Of a DNA stretch of 64,000 bases, positions 10,340 to 19,959 are shown piece after piece. Positions within the stretch are counted from its first letter, which is position 1; each line of letters starts with the position of its first letter. The notes under the pieces are model-generated. The model was not told the DNA's origin, did not search any database, and saw only the letters and a list, made by a program, of their open reading frames with translations. The translations under genes and the position numbers were made by a program. Origin of the DNA: Doryteuthis pealeii (taxonomy: Eukaryota; Mollusca; Cephalopoda; Myopsida; Loliginidae); contig CM042163.1 in the NCBI GenBank assembly GCA_023376005.1, positions 4,965,961 to 5,029,960 of the forward strand. The letters are read 5' to 3'.

Positions 10340-10621
10340 TATGTATTATAAGAAAAAAATTAAGTCATCGGGGCGGCCTAAAGTCGGTATCAGCCAGTCA
10401 GCGAGGGAGTCTATCCCCTTTTCAATAGCGCTAGACCAAGGAGATTGTTTTGGCATCTGAGGTGGAGCGCCACACCTACCGTCAGCTCCTTACTTTACCG
10501 CACAGATCCCTGTGCTACTCATACGCTGAGTTGGCGAGGACCGGTATCGAACTAGGAACCTTGTGGTTTCTAGCCAAACGGTCTACCGACTGAGCTAACC
10601 CGGCCCCCTCTATGTATTATA
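10340..10621 (-). mobile_element. tRNA-derived SINE (family 2) with 11-bp target-site duplication
   Basis: On the minus strand the element begins CCGGGTTAGCTCAGTCGG, which contains the A box TAGCTCAGTCGG, followed by the B box AGTTCGATACC. The body holds GTGGCGCTCCACCTC and CCCCGATGACTTAA, and ends in an A/T-rich tail. It is flanked by identical TATGTATTATA at 10340-10350 and 10611-10621, a direct sign of LINE-mediated insertion. A second copy is at 13031-13306. Cloverleaf-like head identity is tRNA-Lys/Arg-like at best. Confidence 0.85.
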
Positions 10622-11043
10622 ATTATTATCTAATATTGACATTTTCAATTTGCATATAGTCTCCAACCCCGTATTCTTTTACAGCTGCCCACCACCGAAG
10701 ATGTCTAGCCAACTTTTCTTTAATTCTAAAGTTTAACAGAAAATAAATGCTTAAGACCAGTATCTGGTCTGTTTGCAGATGCAGCTTCTTAGATCATCGC
10801 TTGTGGCTGGGAACAGAATCAGATGAAATGACCGAAATAGTCTAACAAATTATTGTGTTTTCACATACAAATAAAATGCATGACTATTTCCATGAAATTT
10901 TGCACAGAAGTTATCACTAATTTTTGCATGGATAAAAGTGAATTATTTTATTTTGAATTTTGTTTCAGTTGAAAAATTTTAATAAAAACTTAGAAATACA
11001 ATAAATATTTTGATGACATTAAATAACAATACAATGTAATACT

Positions 11044-11220
11044 TCATAAAGTTTATATATATATATTTGTAATAGTGTACAATACAATTAAAAGGTGATT
11101 GTTATCATTGGTTTCAAAGCAGTGTATTAGCCACTTATCATCAGAACAACGTGCCCATGAAAAACATTACAATTGTAAGTTTTTGTGATATTATTAGTGG
11201 AATGCTCAATATCAGTGATG
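11044..11220 (-). other. Degenerate hammerhead-like repeat
   Basis: On the minus strand CTGATGA is followed by an AGTG...CACT-pairable segment and GAAACC, then AATGATAACAATC. The partner repeat at 23570-23660 (+) has GAAACCAATGGTAACAATT, in which CC-AAT-GG-TA could form stem III and a UA cleavage site. It has lost CTGATGA. Neither copy has a fully paired stem II, so this is a relic or a chance resemblance. Confidence 0.35.
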
Positions 11221-11227
11221 GAACTAT

Positions 11228-11277
<50 letters not shown>
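11228..11277. repeat. (TA)n microsatellite
   Basis: Pure (TA)n of about 48 bp. It lies between two repeats with hammerhead-like cores, on the minus strand to the left and the plus strand to the right. Another (TA)n lies at 11490-11512. Confidence 0.9.
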
Positions 11278-11279
<2 letters not shown>

Positions 11280-11280
11280 T

Positions 11281-11460
11281 TCCACTCCACATTAATTTAA
11301 TTTTTTTAAAAACTGGAACACATCACCCCTGATGATGGCACTTCGAAGTTCCGAAAGTACTCGGGACCTGAAGTTTGGTGGACTTATCCACGAATTCCAC
11401 CCAAACATTAAAAAGTTGGCCAGAAAACTCGAAAAGATCAAAAATAAAATTGTTAATAGA
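11281..11460 (+). other. CCTGATGATGG...GAAAGTACT repeat, hammerhead-like
   Basis: CTGATGA is followed by GG-C-ACTT-CG-AAGT-T-CC, a strong hairpin, and then GAAAGTACTCGGG. The repeat is shared with 24470-24600, which has CTGAAGATGGCCCC...GCTGAAAGTACTAGTG, ACTTTGGTG and CCACCCTGATATTGAAAAA. The two core boxes and hairpin match a hammerhead, but I cannot find a paired stem III ending in UH. The 60-residue ORF through it is not recognised. Confidence 0.4.
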
Positions 11461-11520
11461 ATTGTTTTGTTTAATTCTACATGTGTATGTATATATATAT
11501 ATATATATATATAAAATCAA

Positions 11521-13020
11521 TTTTCCCCATTAATCTGTTCCAGTCCCCCCAAAAAAATAACCTAATTTTTTAAAAGTTTGTTTATTAAATAAGAAAAATA
11601 GCTGAGTATTGTATTAAAAACACAAAATAGAATCCAATGAATTAATGTTCTGTAAAATGTTTTAATGTTTATCTTTTTATAATATTTTTCTGTAATAAAT
11701 TTGGAAACTTAAATGTTTTTAGTGAACTTATTAACATAAGCATATCTGAAGCTCGCTCGTACCTTAGATTTTATCTCTCATTAACAAAATAGAATAAAAT
11801 CGAACAAGTGACAACTCGTAACTCAGAAAACTCCTAAGTTGGTACCCACGTAAGTAAAGGCACTACTGAATTCATTTTTATCTAGAAATCATAAAGAAAA
11901 ATTGATATAATAAATTATTTTTTCTTTGACATAATAAATTTGGAAACTTAAATGTTTTTAGTGAACTTATTAACATAAGTGTATTAAAAGCGTGCTCGTA
12001 CCTCAAAATTTAGCTCACAGAACATAGCCAAAAAAAATTAACTGAGTGACGGCTCGTAACTCAGAAAACTCATAAGTCAGGATAGATATTTTCGACAAGT
12101 AAATAGATAGATAGATATATAGATAAACAAACAATCTATCTCAGTCTGTTCAAAACTATCTAAACAAGAAATATGACAAATTTCTATAAATAAACAAGAA
12201 TTACGACAAATTATGATAATAAGAATTACGACAAAAAAAGAAACTAAGAATTACGACAAAAAAAGGTTTAATGTTTTTTTTCTTTTGAATGGAAAAAATA
12301 AATAAACAAGAATTAAAACAAAAAGAGCCCCCCCCCAAATACATTTAACGCCCTAAGTTGGTTGTTTTCTTTCAAGTAACACCGCTGTGTCGCCGATAGT
12401 TGGGGTTGTTATTTCAAAATTCACTGGGTAGCAATTTCGGACGCACTTCCTCATAAATTACCGAATATTTTACAAGCGTCAAAATACTTCTCTTCTACCC
12501 CTGTAAATATTCAGTCCAGTTTCAAATTATAAAATTTTAAAAAATAAATAAAACATTCAAAGAAATAAAATTCAAATTCAAGTCTCAATTAGTACAAATT
12601 ATTATTCCTTTATTTTTCTTCTTTTTTTTTTTTAAACTACCCAATCTAAAATCTTAAACTGAAATCCTGTCACCCTCTGATGTAATCTCTACCCTCTATT
12701 CCCCTGGGGAGGGGGGGGAGGTTGAATGTGGTTACTTCTAATAAGGAAACCCATGTCTCTAAAGCATTTCACATTTCAAATTAGATTCATCTCTTTTCCA
12801 ACTTCAAATTACAATTTACCACATGTCCAGTCATTTTAGATATACCTTAACCTTTTTCAGCCCAATTTACCAGTAGTAATTTTATCCCCTCACCCACCGA
12901 TAGCACCAGATTACTGATGCAGGGGGGGGGGGTCACGCTTAAACAGCTGAGGGTAAATTTAGGCTCAGGACTCAAAGGGTTAAACATCTGTTCAGAAAAA
13001 AAATGTTTTTAAATCAATCC
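11521..13020. other. AT-rich DNA with small local duplications
   Basis: No gene is seen. The block AATAAATTTGGAAACTTAAATG through GTGAACTTATTAACATAAG and CTCGTACCT occurs twice (about 11694-11770 and 11930-12005), followed each time by GACAACTCGTAACTCAGAAAACTC or a variant. This indicates a local tandem duplication of about 236 bp. ACAAGAATTACGACAAA units recur near 12165-12260. Confidence 0.5.
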
Positions 13021-13030
13021 TGGAGATGCC

Positions 13031-13306
13031 TAATACTTATAAGTAAAGTCATCGGGGCGACCTAATGTCGGTATCAGCCATGCAGCGAGGGAGTCTATCC
13101 CCTTTTCACTAGCGCTAGACCAAGGAGATTGTTTTTTGTGTCTGAAGTGGAGCGCCACACCTACCATCAGCTCCTTACTTTACCGCACAGATCCCTGCGC
13201 TACTCATACGCTGAGTTGGCGAGGGCGGGTATCAAACTAGGAACCTTGTGGTTTCTAGCCGAACGCTCTACCAACTGAGCTAACCCGGACCTTATAATAC
13301 TTATAA
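13031..13306 (-). mobile_element. tRNA-derived SINE (family 2), second copy with 12-bp target duplication
   Basis: Same element as 10340-10621. The minus-strand head is TTAGCTCAGTTGG, and the body carries GTGGCGCTCCACTTC and CCCCGATGACTTTAC. It is flanked by TAATACTTATAA at 13031-13042 and 13295-13306, a perfect 12-bp duplication. The two copies are over 90% alike by eye, suggesting fairly recent activity. Confidence 0.85.
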
Positions 13307-13384
13307 AAGCAGTGAAATATGGTTTGGTTTGGTTTCTTTGTTTAATGGTATATCAATATGAAGTAGAAAGTTGAGTTAATGTTG

Positions 13385-13420
<36 letters not shown>

Positions 13421-13425
<5 letters not shown>

Positions 13426-13752
13426 AGTTTGTAGAAAAACAACAAGATGTTAAAAGTTTTGCTGACAGAAATCTGTTTCGACCATATGAAGAGGTCTTTA
13501 TCAAAAAAAAAAAAAAAAATAATAATTTTTAAAGATAAAATTTATTTCATTTTTAACATAAAATAAGCATTTTTCAAAATTTTTTTGAAAATTCCGGTAC
13601 TGATCGAGAGTGTTCTGTGCCTCGTGATTAATGATATATTTATTTCGTCTTTCCGTTTACAATGTTGCTTTGATAATGAACTTCATATGGTCGAAACAGA
13701 TTTCTGTCAGCAAAACTTTTAACATCTTGTTGTTTTTTCTACAAACTTTCTA
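13421..13752. mobile_element. Inverted-repeat element with hammerhead-like motif in each arm
   Basis: The left arm (13421-13491) is the near-perfect reverse complement of the right arm (13681-13752), with one extra T. The right arm on the plus strand reads TTGCT, TTGATAA, a weakly pairing segment, GAAA, CAGA-TT-TCTG, TC, AGCAA. Stem I (TTGCT/AGCAA) and stem III (CAGA/TCTG) are perfect, with GUC as the cleavage site. In the left arm stem II GACC...GGTC pairs well. The first core box is TTGATAA instead of CTGANGA in both arms. The element sits between two (TA)n tracts (13389-13420 and 13789-13818). Confidence 0.6.
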
Positions 13753-13784
13753 TACATATTGTTGGATTCATATCCATTTTACCA

Positions 13785-13825
<41 letters not shown>

Positions 13826-13929
13826 ATGAATAGTGAATGAAAAAATGAGAAAAGTATTTGCATGGAAAGGTGCTCAATGCTAATAAAGCAGAGCAGATTT
13901 ATAATTAATGTTGATATTATGATTTCACA

Positions 13930-13971
13930 CTCATAACTTAAAGTTTCTTGGTAGTCCAATCATCAGATGAG
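13930..13971 (-). ncRNA. Hammerhead ribozyme, compact, complete core
   Basis: Read on the minus strand from 13971: CTCAT (stem I), CTGATGA (core), TTGG-ACTA-CCAA (stem II), GAAA (core), CTT-T-AAG (stem III with minimal loop), TT (U16.1 and H17, cleavage after the second U), ATGAG (stem I partner). All conserved positions of the hammerhead core are present and stems of 5, 4 and 3 bp are perfect. Such very short stem III versions are known from retroelement-borne hammerheads and may work as dimers. It lies just right of a (TA)n tract and the 13421-13752 inverted element. Activity is inferred from the fold only. Confidence 0.75.
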
Positions 13972-14400
13972 AAGTGGTTGAGATGTCAAAAACCAGTCGT
14001 GAAATGGTAAAAATCAAATTGTTTAGCGTTTATATGCAGCGTTTTTCACGCGATGGGAAATGCAAAGCTAAAAATTGTTTTTTTAAACTGTGGCTTGTTT
14101 AACGTTTATGTGACGTGGATTGTATTCACGTGATGTAATGTCATGACGTTAAATTTATATTTAAAAAACATTATAATCAAACAAACTTGCATTGGTGTTA
14201 AAGCACGCGGTGTTCAGATGAATTACCACCTGACCCTAATTGATCCCTGAATTTTCGCTCTCCTTTTATTTATTTATTTATTTATTTAAAAAAAAAAAAA
14301 AATAATTCACACAGTCCAGCATGTTAGCCACTACGCCATGACAACTCTCCCTCACACACAACAAAGCACTTGCTTAGAATTGTTGAAATTTACATTTTAA
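13972..14400. other. Flank of the hammerhead repeat; AT-rich
   Basis: No gene is visible. The stretch includes GTTTAGCGTTTATATGCAGCG and TTTAACGTTTATGTGACGTGG, a loosely repeated pair about 90 bp apart. A TTTA repeat and poly-A run lie at 14263-14302, and a tRNA-like end (TTAGCCACTACGCCATGAC) lies near 14325-14343. Confidence 0.4.
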
Positions 14401-14402
14401 AT

Positions 14403-14935
14403 TTATCAGTTTTGGTGTCTTTGTTTAATGGCATATCAACCTTTGTGAGTTATGTCATGCCAAAGCCATCCTTGTAGAAGATCTGTAATGGTACTATTTA
14501 ACCCATAGCTGAGGGGAGGGTGAAATTAGGAAACTTATTAGATTTTCTATTTATACTTTTATCTTCCTCATCCTATCTTTTCTTTCTTCTCTCTTTCAAA
14601 TTTCATTTCTCTTTTCTCTTTTTTTTTTAAAGAGTCACACTAAAAGTGCAGATTCCAGTCAGCATCAATGAAGGACCAGTTCAGTTTTAAGATGTTTTCA
14701 TTTGGTTTGGTTTGTTGGATTTCATGGCATGTCAACCCTTGTTGGGTTATTTTATGCCAAATACATTTTGTTCTATTCATTCTTGGTGGGTACTGAAAAT
14801 TCTTTCTTTTAAACTCAATTTTTTAAAACATTTTTTAAAACTATTTTTTTCTATTCAACCCATAGATGGGACCCTAACAGGTACTCCCACTGCAGATCAG
14901 GGTGGACCTGGGTGCAATATCCAGTTTTAAGATGG
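14403..14935 (+). repeat. Two partial copies of interspersed repeat family K
   Basis: TTGGTGTCTTTGTTTAATGG then CATATCAACCTTTGTG and ATTTAACCCATAGCTGAGG mark a short copy at 14403-14515. GGATTTCATGGCATGTCAACC through ATTCAACCCATAGATGGGAC and CAGGGTGGACCTGGG mark a longer one at 14703-14935. They are diverged from each other and from the 3407 copy. Confidence 0.55.
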
Positions 14936-15318
14936 GTAAGCACTTCAGTAGAGGTACTGTAGGCAAACTAAGGCCAGTGTAGCGGACTAAGCAAGACTTA
15001 GTAAATAACAATTGTGTCACCCAAGTATTACTACAATCATTCTAATATGTTGTTGGTATTTTTGGCCGAATATAAAAGAGGAACATTTAGTCAAAATCTG
15101 ATCCTTAAAATTACAGTCTCTTATTTAAAGGTTACGCTAGGGATTTACAAATCTCATCCAACCTCCAACCCCCACATCCATCGGGAGTGCTAGTTAGTTC
15201 GAGAAAATTTATCCCAATTTTATTTTTCCAACCTATTTCATGCTAGATCTAAAGTGTTTCTTAAATAGGATATACTCTTGAGAGTTACATCAAAATGTAT
15301 CACATATAGATGGGAAAT

Positions 15319-15652
15319 TTCATGTCAAATCATCCAGAAAAAAGGAAAATTGTCAGTCACCCACCCGCTTCAATTTTTCTGAAATTTTGTAGATATGTGG
15401 ACTGTGTTACAGTTAGATATTCCCCAAAATTTGAGCTTCCAATTCCAAAAATTGGCAGAGTTATGTCAATTTTTAGCACTCCAAATTTGGTGGGGTTGGC
15501 GAAAAATTTGGAGAGCTAAAAATCAACATAATTCAGCCAATTCTCAGAATTGGAAGCTCAAATTTTGGGGATTGTCTAACTTTAACATAGTCCACATCTG
15601 TACAAAATTTCAGAAAAATTGAAAGGGGTGGGTGACATGGCCTGGATTATTT
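15319..15652. mobile_element. Foldback element of about 330 bp
   Basis: The sequence is close to one long palindrome. ATGTCAAATCATCCAG...CAGTCACCCACC...TTTCTGAAATTTTGTA...CCCCAAAATTTGAGCTTCCA on the left is mirrored as TGGAAGCTCAAATTTTGGGG...TACAAAATTTCAGAAAAATT...GGTGGGTGACA...GGATTATTTGACAT on the right. The arms meet around 15485-15505. The two overlapping short ORFs are by-products. No transposase or terminal duplication was identified. Confidence 0.7.
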
Positions 15653-15776
15653 GACATGGACATATCCATATATATATATGTATGTGTGTGTGTGTGTGTG
15701 TGTGTTAGAAAATACAAATACACACATATATAAAAATAAACAAAAATGATACATTATAGCAAGTTCTATTAGAGCT

Positions 15777-15925
15777 CAAGAAAGCAGCTGTATGGCCACT
15801 TGCCCCCTATCACACAAAAAATCTGAGTGAGACAAAGAAGACATTCTTGGCACTGGTGGAGAAGCAAGAACGAACTCATAAGTGATGTTCTCCAGTGGAC
15901 ACATACATATGGACACACCAGTGTA
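15777..15925 (+). pseudogene. LINE C-terminal fragment
   Basis: AAGAAAGCAGCTGTATGGCC, CACTTGCCCC and TTCTTGGCACTGGTGGAGAA match, at the DNA level, the LINE end at 26755-26920, including the C-terminal region that encodes HAGHCWRS elsewhere. It is short, frame-broken and lost before the 3' tail. Confidence 0.55.
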
Positions 15926-15999
15926 GGATGTCTTCTTTTTTTTTTAAGGTATGTCTTCTGGTATTTATAGTCTTGTTTTACAGTTTATGTTAAATAAGA

Positions 16000-17130
16000 T
16001 TTTTGTTTTTATCTATTAAAATTATTTTATTATTTATGTGGGTGTAAAGATCTTGTAAGACATGGTTTATTGTTGTGTATAGAGAGGAAATGAGTATTAG
16101 ATAATATAGATATATGTGTATAGAGACATTAAATAATCAACAAATAATCTTTATTAGAATTAACTGCTATTAACTTACAGGAAAGTATTGTCATGTATTA
16201 AAAACAAAACAAAACCACTTGCCTACCATTACGCTCCACTACACTGTAGCAGGTTATTTAGTGCAACTGACTTAGTTTTTTATTAGTATCAATCATCTAC
16301 TTTTAGTCAATTCTATTCCTACAGCTTCAATAATAGAAAACAATTTTGTAAATAATTTTTATTTTCCATGCTTTTTTTTTTGCTTTTTTTTTTTTTTTTG
16401 GTTATAAATGAAAACAATAATTTCTATAAAGAAATTAACAAAAATAGAAATCTAAGGTCAGGCTAAATAAAGAGACATTATTTATGAAAATAAAAAAATA
16501 AATGTTCAAACTTGATAAGCATTTGTATATTTCATTCATAAAATAATTCCTTTCAGATAAAAAAAAAAAAAAAAAAAAGATTCTAAAAGAATTTTCAAAC
16601 TTGACAAACATTTGTATTTTTCATTCATAAATATTTCATTCATAAAATAGTTCCTTTCAGATTTTAAAAAAAAAAAAAAAAAATTCTAAAAGAATTTTCA
16701 AAAAATATTTTCAATTTATTTCTAACTGAGATAAAGGCCAAATTCATGAAAGATTTTAAGTTCAATCTTGATTGATCTTCCTTCACAGAATTTTTTATAT
16801 CTCAATTAATTGAAAATAAATAAAAGTATTTTATGATTGGCATTTAATGATTATCTCCTTTAAGAAATTACAATGATTAGGATGGATGGACTGATTTTAA
16901 TGGCATGTCAACCTGTCTAGGGTTATTATATGCTTAGAGGTTAGGGAATCACATTCATTGTAAATTCATATTTACATTTTTTATGTAGTTGTTCCTTAAG
17001 GTTTTTGTGTGCACACAGTCCTATAGAATGCAAATCATTTTCAGACAGATCTATTTGACTCCCCCCCCCCCTAGAAGATAGGTAACCCTAATAGGTAATA
17101 TTGTTACATAATTATAGTAATGTAACATTT
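16000..17130. other. AT-rich, homopolymer-rich DNA
   Basis: No gene is seen. A TTTCATTCATAAAATA-ATTCCTTTCAGAT segment followed by poly-A and ATTCTAAAAGAATTTTCAAA occurs twice (about 16525-16610 and 16625-16700), so a local duplication of about 110 bp is present. A short family K start (GGCATGTCAACCTGTCTAGG) lies at about 16900-16930 and recurs at 63532. Confidence 0.5.
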
Positions 17131-17136
17131 AGAGGG

Positions 17137-17370
17137 TTGGTTTGTTTCACGGCATATCAACCTCAGTGGGTTATTTAATGCCGATAAAGTTTTGAAATAA
17201 ATCAATTCTTAATGGATAATACAATTTTGTTTATCAACTTATGTTTTTCTATGTAACCCATAGATGGGACCCTAACAGGTACTACCACTCCAGGTCAGAG
17301 TAGACCAGGGAGCAATGGTGATGAAGGGGTGCTCCACATTCCCCAAACCTCCAAAACTGGAACCTCACCA
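17137..17370 (+). repeat. Interspersed repeat family K
   Basis: GGTTTGTTTCACGGCATATC through AACCCATAGATGGGACCC and TGATGAAGGGGTGCTCCACA to ACTGGAACCTCACCA. It is nearly identical to 3407-3650 over about 230 bp, then ends abruptly before the ACATGTAGACC block. Confidence 0.6.
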
Positions 17371-17844
17371 GAGATTTTCTTGTTTTTAAGAATAACATGT
17401 TATCAATCTTCACTTTTGCAAAAAGAAAATTTCAATTTGAAGAGTTTTTATTCTCAAGACAAAATTAAAACAAAAAGAGATGATAATAATTATTTCAATT
17501 CAACTTCTTTCATCTTTTCTTATTAAATGTCATCAAATTATCAAAACCAAATTTAATTCAACTTTTTTGAAGAGAAGAAATAATTAGGGTGTGATGTGTG
17601 CGGCTAAAATAGGTGAATATCTCCCCCCCCCACACACACACTCCCATACCCTAGTTTTTGTGAAGATAAGAAAACGGAAACACAATCTTTTTACCCTCAT
17701 TCCTTTTAGTCGGCCAAGTCCTGTGGGTCAGATTAAATGAAGTTTAATAAATATCAAGTCATTTTTGGCGCAAATTTTTATTATACGAATTCAAATTTAT
17801 TTTTTAATGTTTTTGGGCAAAGAACAATTTGTGTCGTCCATTAT

Positions 17845-17890
17845 ACAAGGTGTGTCAAAAAGATTTTTGGTACTTTTTGACACACCTTGT
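17845..17890. mobile_element. Mariner-like terminal repeats fused into a hairpin
   Basis: ACAAGGTGTGTCAAAAAG, a ten-base spacer and CTTTTTGACACACCTTGT form a perfect 18-bp inverted repeat flanked by TA on both sides. The AGGTGTGTC start resembles mariner-type ends. With only ten bases between them this would be an extreme internal-deletion remnant. A chance hairpin is unlikely at this length. Confidence 0.55.
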
Positions 17891-18066
17891 ATTCTGAAAA
17901 AAATTAATGTTCCATTCATTGTTCATTTCTATCTTGGTAAATACAGTTTCAAACTCGGCACTTTTATAACACACCTTGTATTCTGAAAAAAATTAACATT
18001 CTATTGATTGTTCATTTTTATCTTGGTAAATACAGCATCAAACTTGGCACTTTTATAACACACCTT
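17881..18066 (+). repeat. 89-bp tandem duplication next to the mariner-like end
   Basis: The block CACACCTTGTATTCTGAAAA through TTGTTCATTT, ATCTTGGTAAATACAG and GGCACTTTTATAA occurs twice at 89-bp spacing (17881 and 17970), and a third CACACCTTA begins at 18059. The terminal repeat of the hairpin element is thus reused as the unit boundary. Confidence 0.7.
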
Positions 18067-18164
18067 ACATATATATTTAATACAATTTCAATCCAAATTA
18101 CTTTTAAATTTTCGATCTTGTGTGATAGCGTAGTGTCCAAAAAATTTTTTTTTCTTTTTTAACT

Positions 18165-18380
18165 ATGTAGCCTGGGTAGGTTGATATGAAGGATGTGCAG
18201 TTGCCCAAGCAGCAGATCCCCCCTCTCCACACTGCCGCTGTGGTCCAAAGGAAAGGTAAGAAACCTATGCAGTTTGGCAACAGCGGTGTTACAGTGTACC
18301 ACTGAAATTCAGCATTATTCCACCCTAGAGATTCCGGCTCCAAATTTGTTTTTGAGGTACAACCCACCTCTAACATTAAA
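18165..18380. repeat. Unclassified interspersed repeat (GTAGCCTGGGTAGGTTGATA...)
   Basis: GTAGCCTGGGTAGGTTGATA, TGAAGGATGTGCAGTTGCCC and GTGGTCCAAAGGAAAGG form an unusually GC-rich block in an AT-rich region. Both strands give ORFs of about 90 residues (18104-18376 minus, 18193-18456 plus) with no recognised domain. It gives the impression of an old dispersed repeat, but no second copy lies in this window. Confidence 0.3.
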
Positions 18381-18458
18381 CAAAATAAAAATTCTTTATA
18401 ACTTTTATAAAACTTTAGTTAAACAGTCTTTTTTTAGAATAAAAATTCTCTTATAAAC

Positions 18459-18705
18459 ACACTTATTGCATAGTTGGAGTTGCATGGGGAGACAAGTTCA
18501 AATCCTGGACAATACTGCATTTCACATAGTGCTAATACCCTTGGGAAAGGTATGCATCCAACTATCCTCCCTCCAGCTATGGGTAAATATTAGGGTAGAC
18601 TGCTCTTTAACCTTGGTTAGGCAACCAGTCTAGGAGAGGAGAAACTCTGAATTCAAACCTGTTAAACTCCACTTAAGAAATTGACCTTGTGTCACATCCT
18701 ACTTG
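18459..18705 (+). mobile_element. tRNA-derived SINE (family 1)
   Basis: B-box-like AAGTTCAAATCCTGG is followed by the standard body (GCTAATACCCTTGGGAAAGG, CTCCAGCTATGGGTAAA, TTGACCTTGTGTCACATCCT). The A-box region is eroded. It runs into (CA)n and (TA)n at 18706-18766. Confidence 0.65.
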
Positions 18706-18723
18706 TACACACACACACACCAT

Positions 18724-18768
<45 letters not shown>

Positions 18769-19178
18769 TTCCTCACTGTTTGGCTGATATTGACAATAGG
18801 CCACTCCTCAGACTTATTCAACTGGAAAATTTCATTCAGCCTTTTAACCAGTTTATAACAGAAGCTTGACATATAAATCTATAATTCTGCTTATTCGTCA
18901 TACACATACCCTCCCCACAGCCAAGTGAGAGATTTTTCATCCCTCCCACTCAATCAATTGGGATAGTCTTCTACATAGATGCTGCTTTTTTTTTTTTTTC
19001 AGATAAAAAATTCTGATGAAATTGTCCTCTGCTAACTTCATCTCTTCTCACTACGTAGCATAACAAACATGAATTATTGTGTAGCATTTTGCTGAAAATC
19101 CGATGAGCTCTAAAGTTCTGATAACCTCCAAATTAGGCTGTTGAAGGGGGAAAAAGAAAAAGAATTCTGAAAATCCAT

Positions 19179-19592
19179 TGTTGGGATTATCTTCCCATTG
19201 GCCTGGAAGAGTTATCTTCCCGCTGGGTTGTCGCTTGTTCTCACCAGGGGCTATGGTATTTAAGCGCCTGGTTCAAACGCTTCTTCATCTTTTAGCTACA
19301 TCTTCTGGACCGACCACATGGGTTAGACCATTGTCACACCCTTCTCGAAGGGGGGGGCTTCTGCCCCCAATGCTATGCTACTGTCCTGGAGGCTTCAGCC
19401 CCCTCCCCATCACTAGTAAGTGATTTTGTATGTACGGACACTCCAGTCCTTTTATCTATACTCTTGTATATTTATGTACATGTATTTTATTGTTTATGTA
19501 TCTTGTCTTATTTCTGTGCTGTGATATATAAAATGTTTTGTCTCACAAGCATGTCGGAGTTGTATGTTCCTATATTAACTATTGAAGTCAGT
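19179..19592 (+). mobile_element. LTR-A solo LTR
   Basis: Starts TGTTGGGATTATCTTCCC. It has a TATA-like GGTATTTAAGCGCC, CCACATGGGTTAGACC and an ATAAAATGTTTTGTCTC end region, shared with 27343-27827, 62966-63389 and, inverted, 42557-43743. The 81-residue ORF inside is not a gene. At its right edge it runs directly into an LTR-B copy. Confidence 0.65.
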
Positions 19593-19890
19593 CAGTCAGT
19601 CAGTCTACTATTGGTTTGAACAACAGCAACTGGCCAAGCACAACTGAACCAGTGTCAAGACAACTGGTACTTATAGGAATTCAGAATAGTCCACTCATGC
19701 ATTTGGGTGATTCAATTCCCTGAGGCCTGATTGGATGCTTGGTTTGTATGATCCTCTGAGGCTCCATAAATCCTGCCACTTTGCAGTGGTCTTTACAGCA
19801 AACTAGAATCGTATTTCAGTTACGACTGCTTGCTGTCTTGTCTTGCCAATTCGACGGTAATTGGACTTAGTATGATTATTCTACATTAAC
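19593..19890 (+). mobile_element. LTR-B copy abutting LTR-A
   Basis: GAAGTCAGTCAGTCAGTCAG, GGTTTGAACAACAGCAACTGG, TGGGTGATTCAATTCCCTGA, TTTGCAGTGGTCTTTA and GACGGTAATTGGACTTAG match 9134-9445 and the minus-strand copy at 44036-44400. No internal retrotransposon sequence separates it from LTR-A. Confidence 0.5.
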
Positions 19891-19959
19891 CTTGAACCTT
19901 ACACCATTATCCACAAAATAGAATATGCAACTATATTGATCTTTTAGTTTCAGTAGAAT

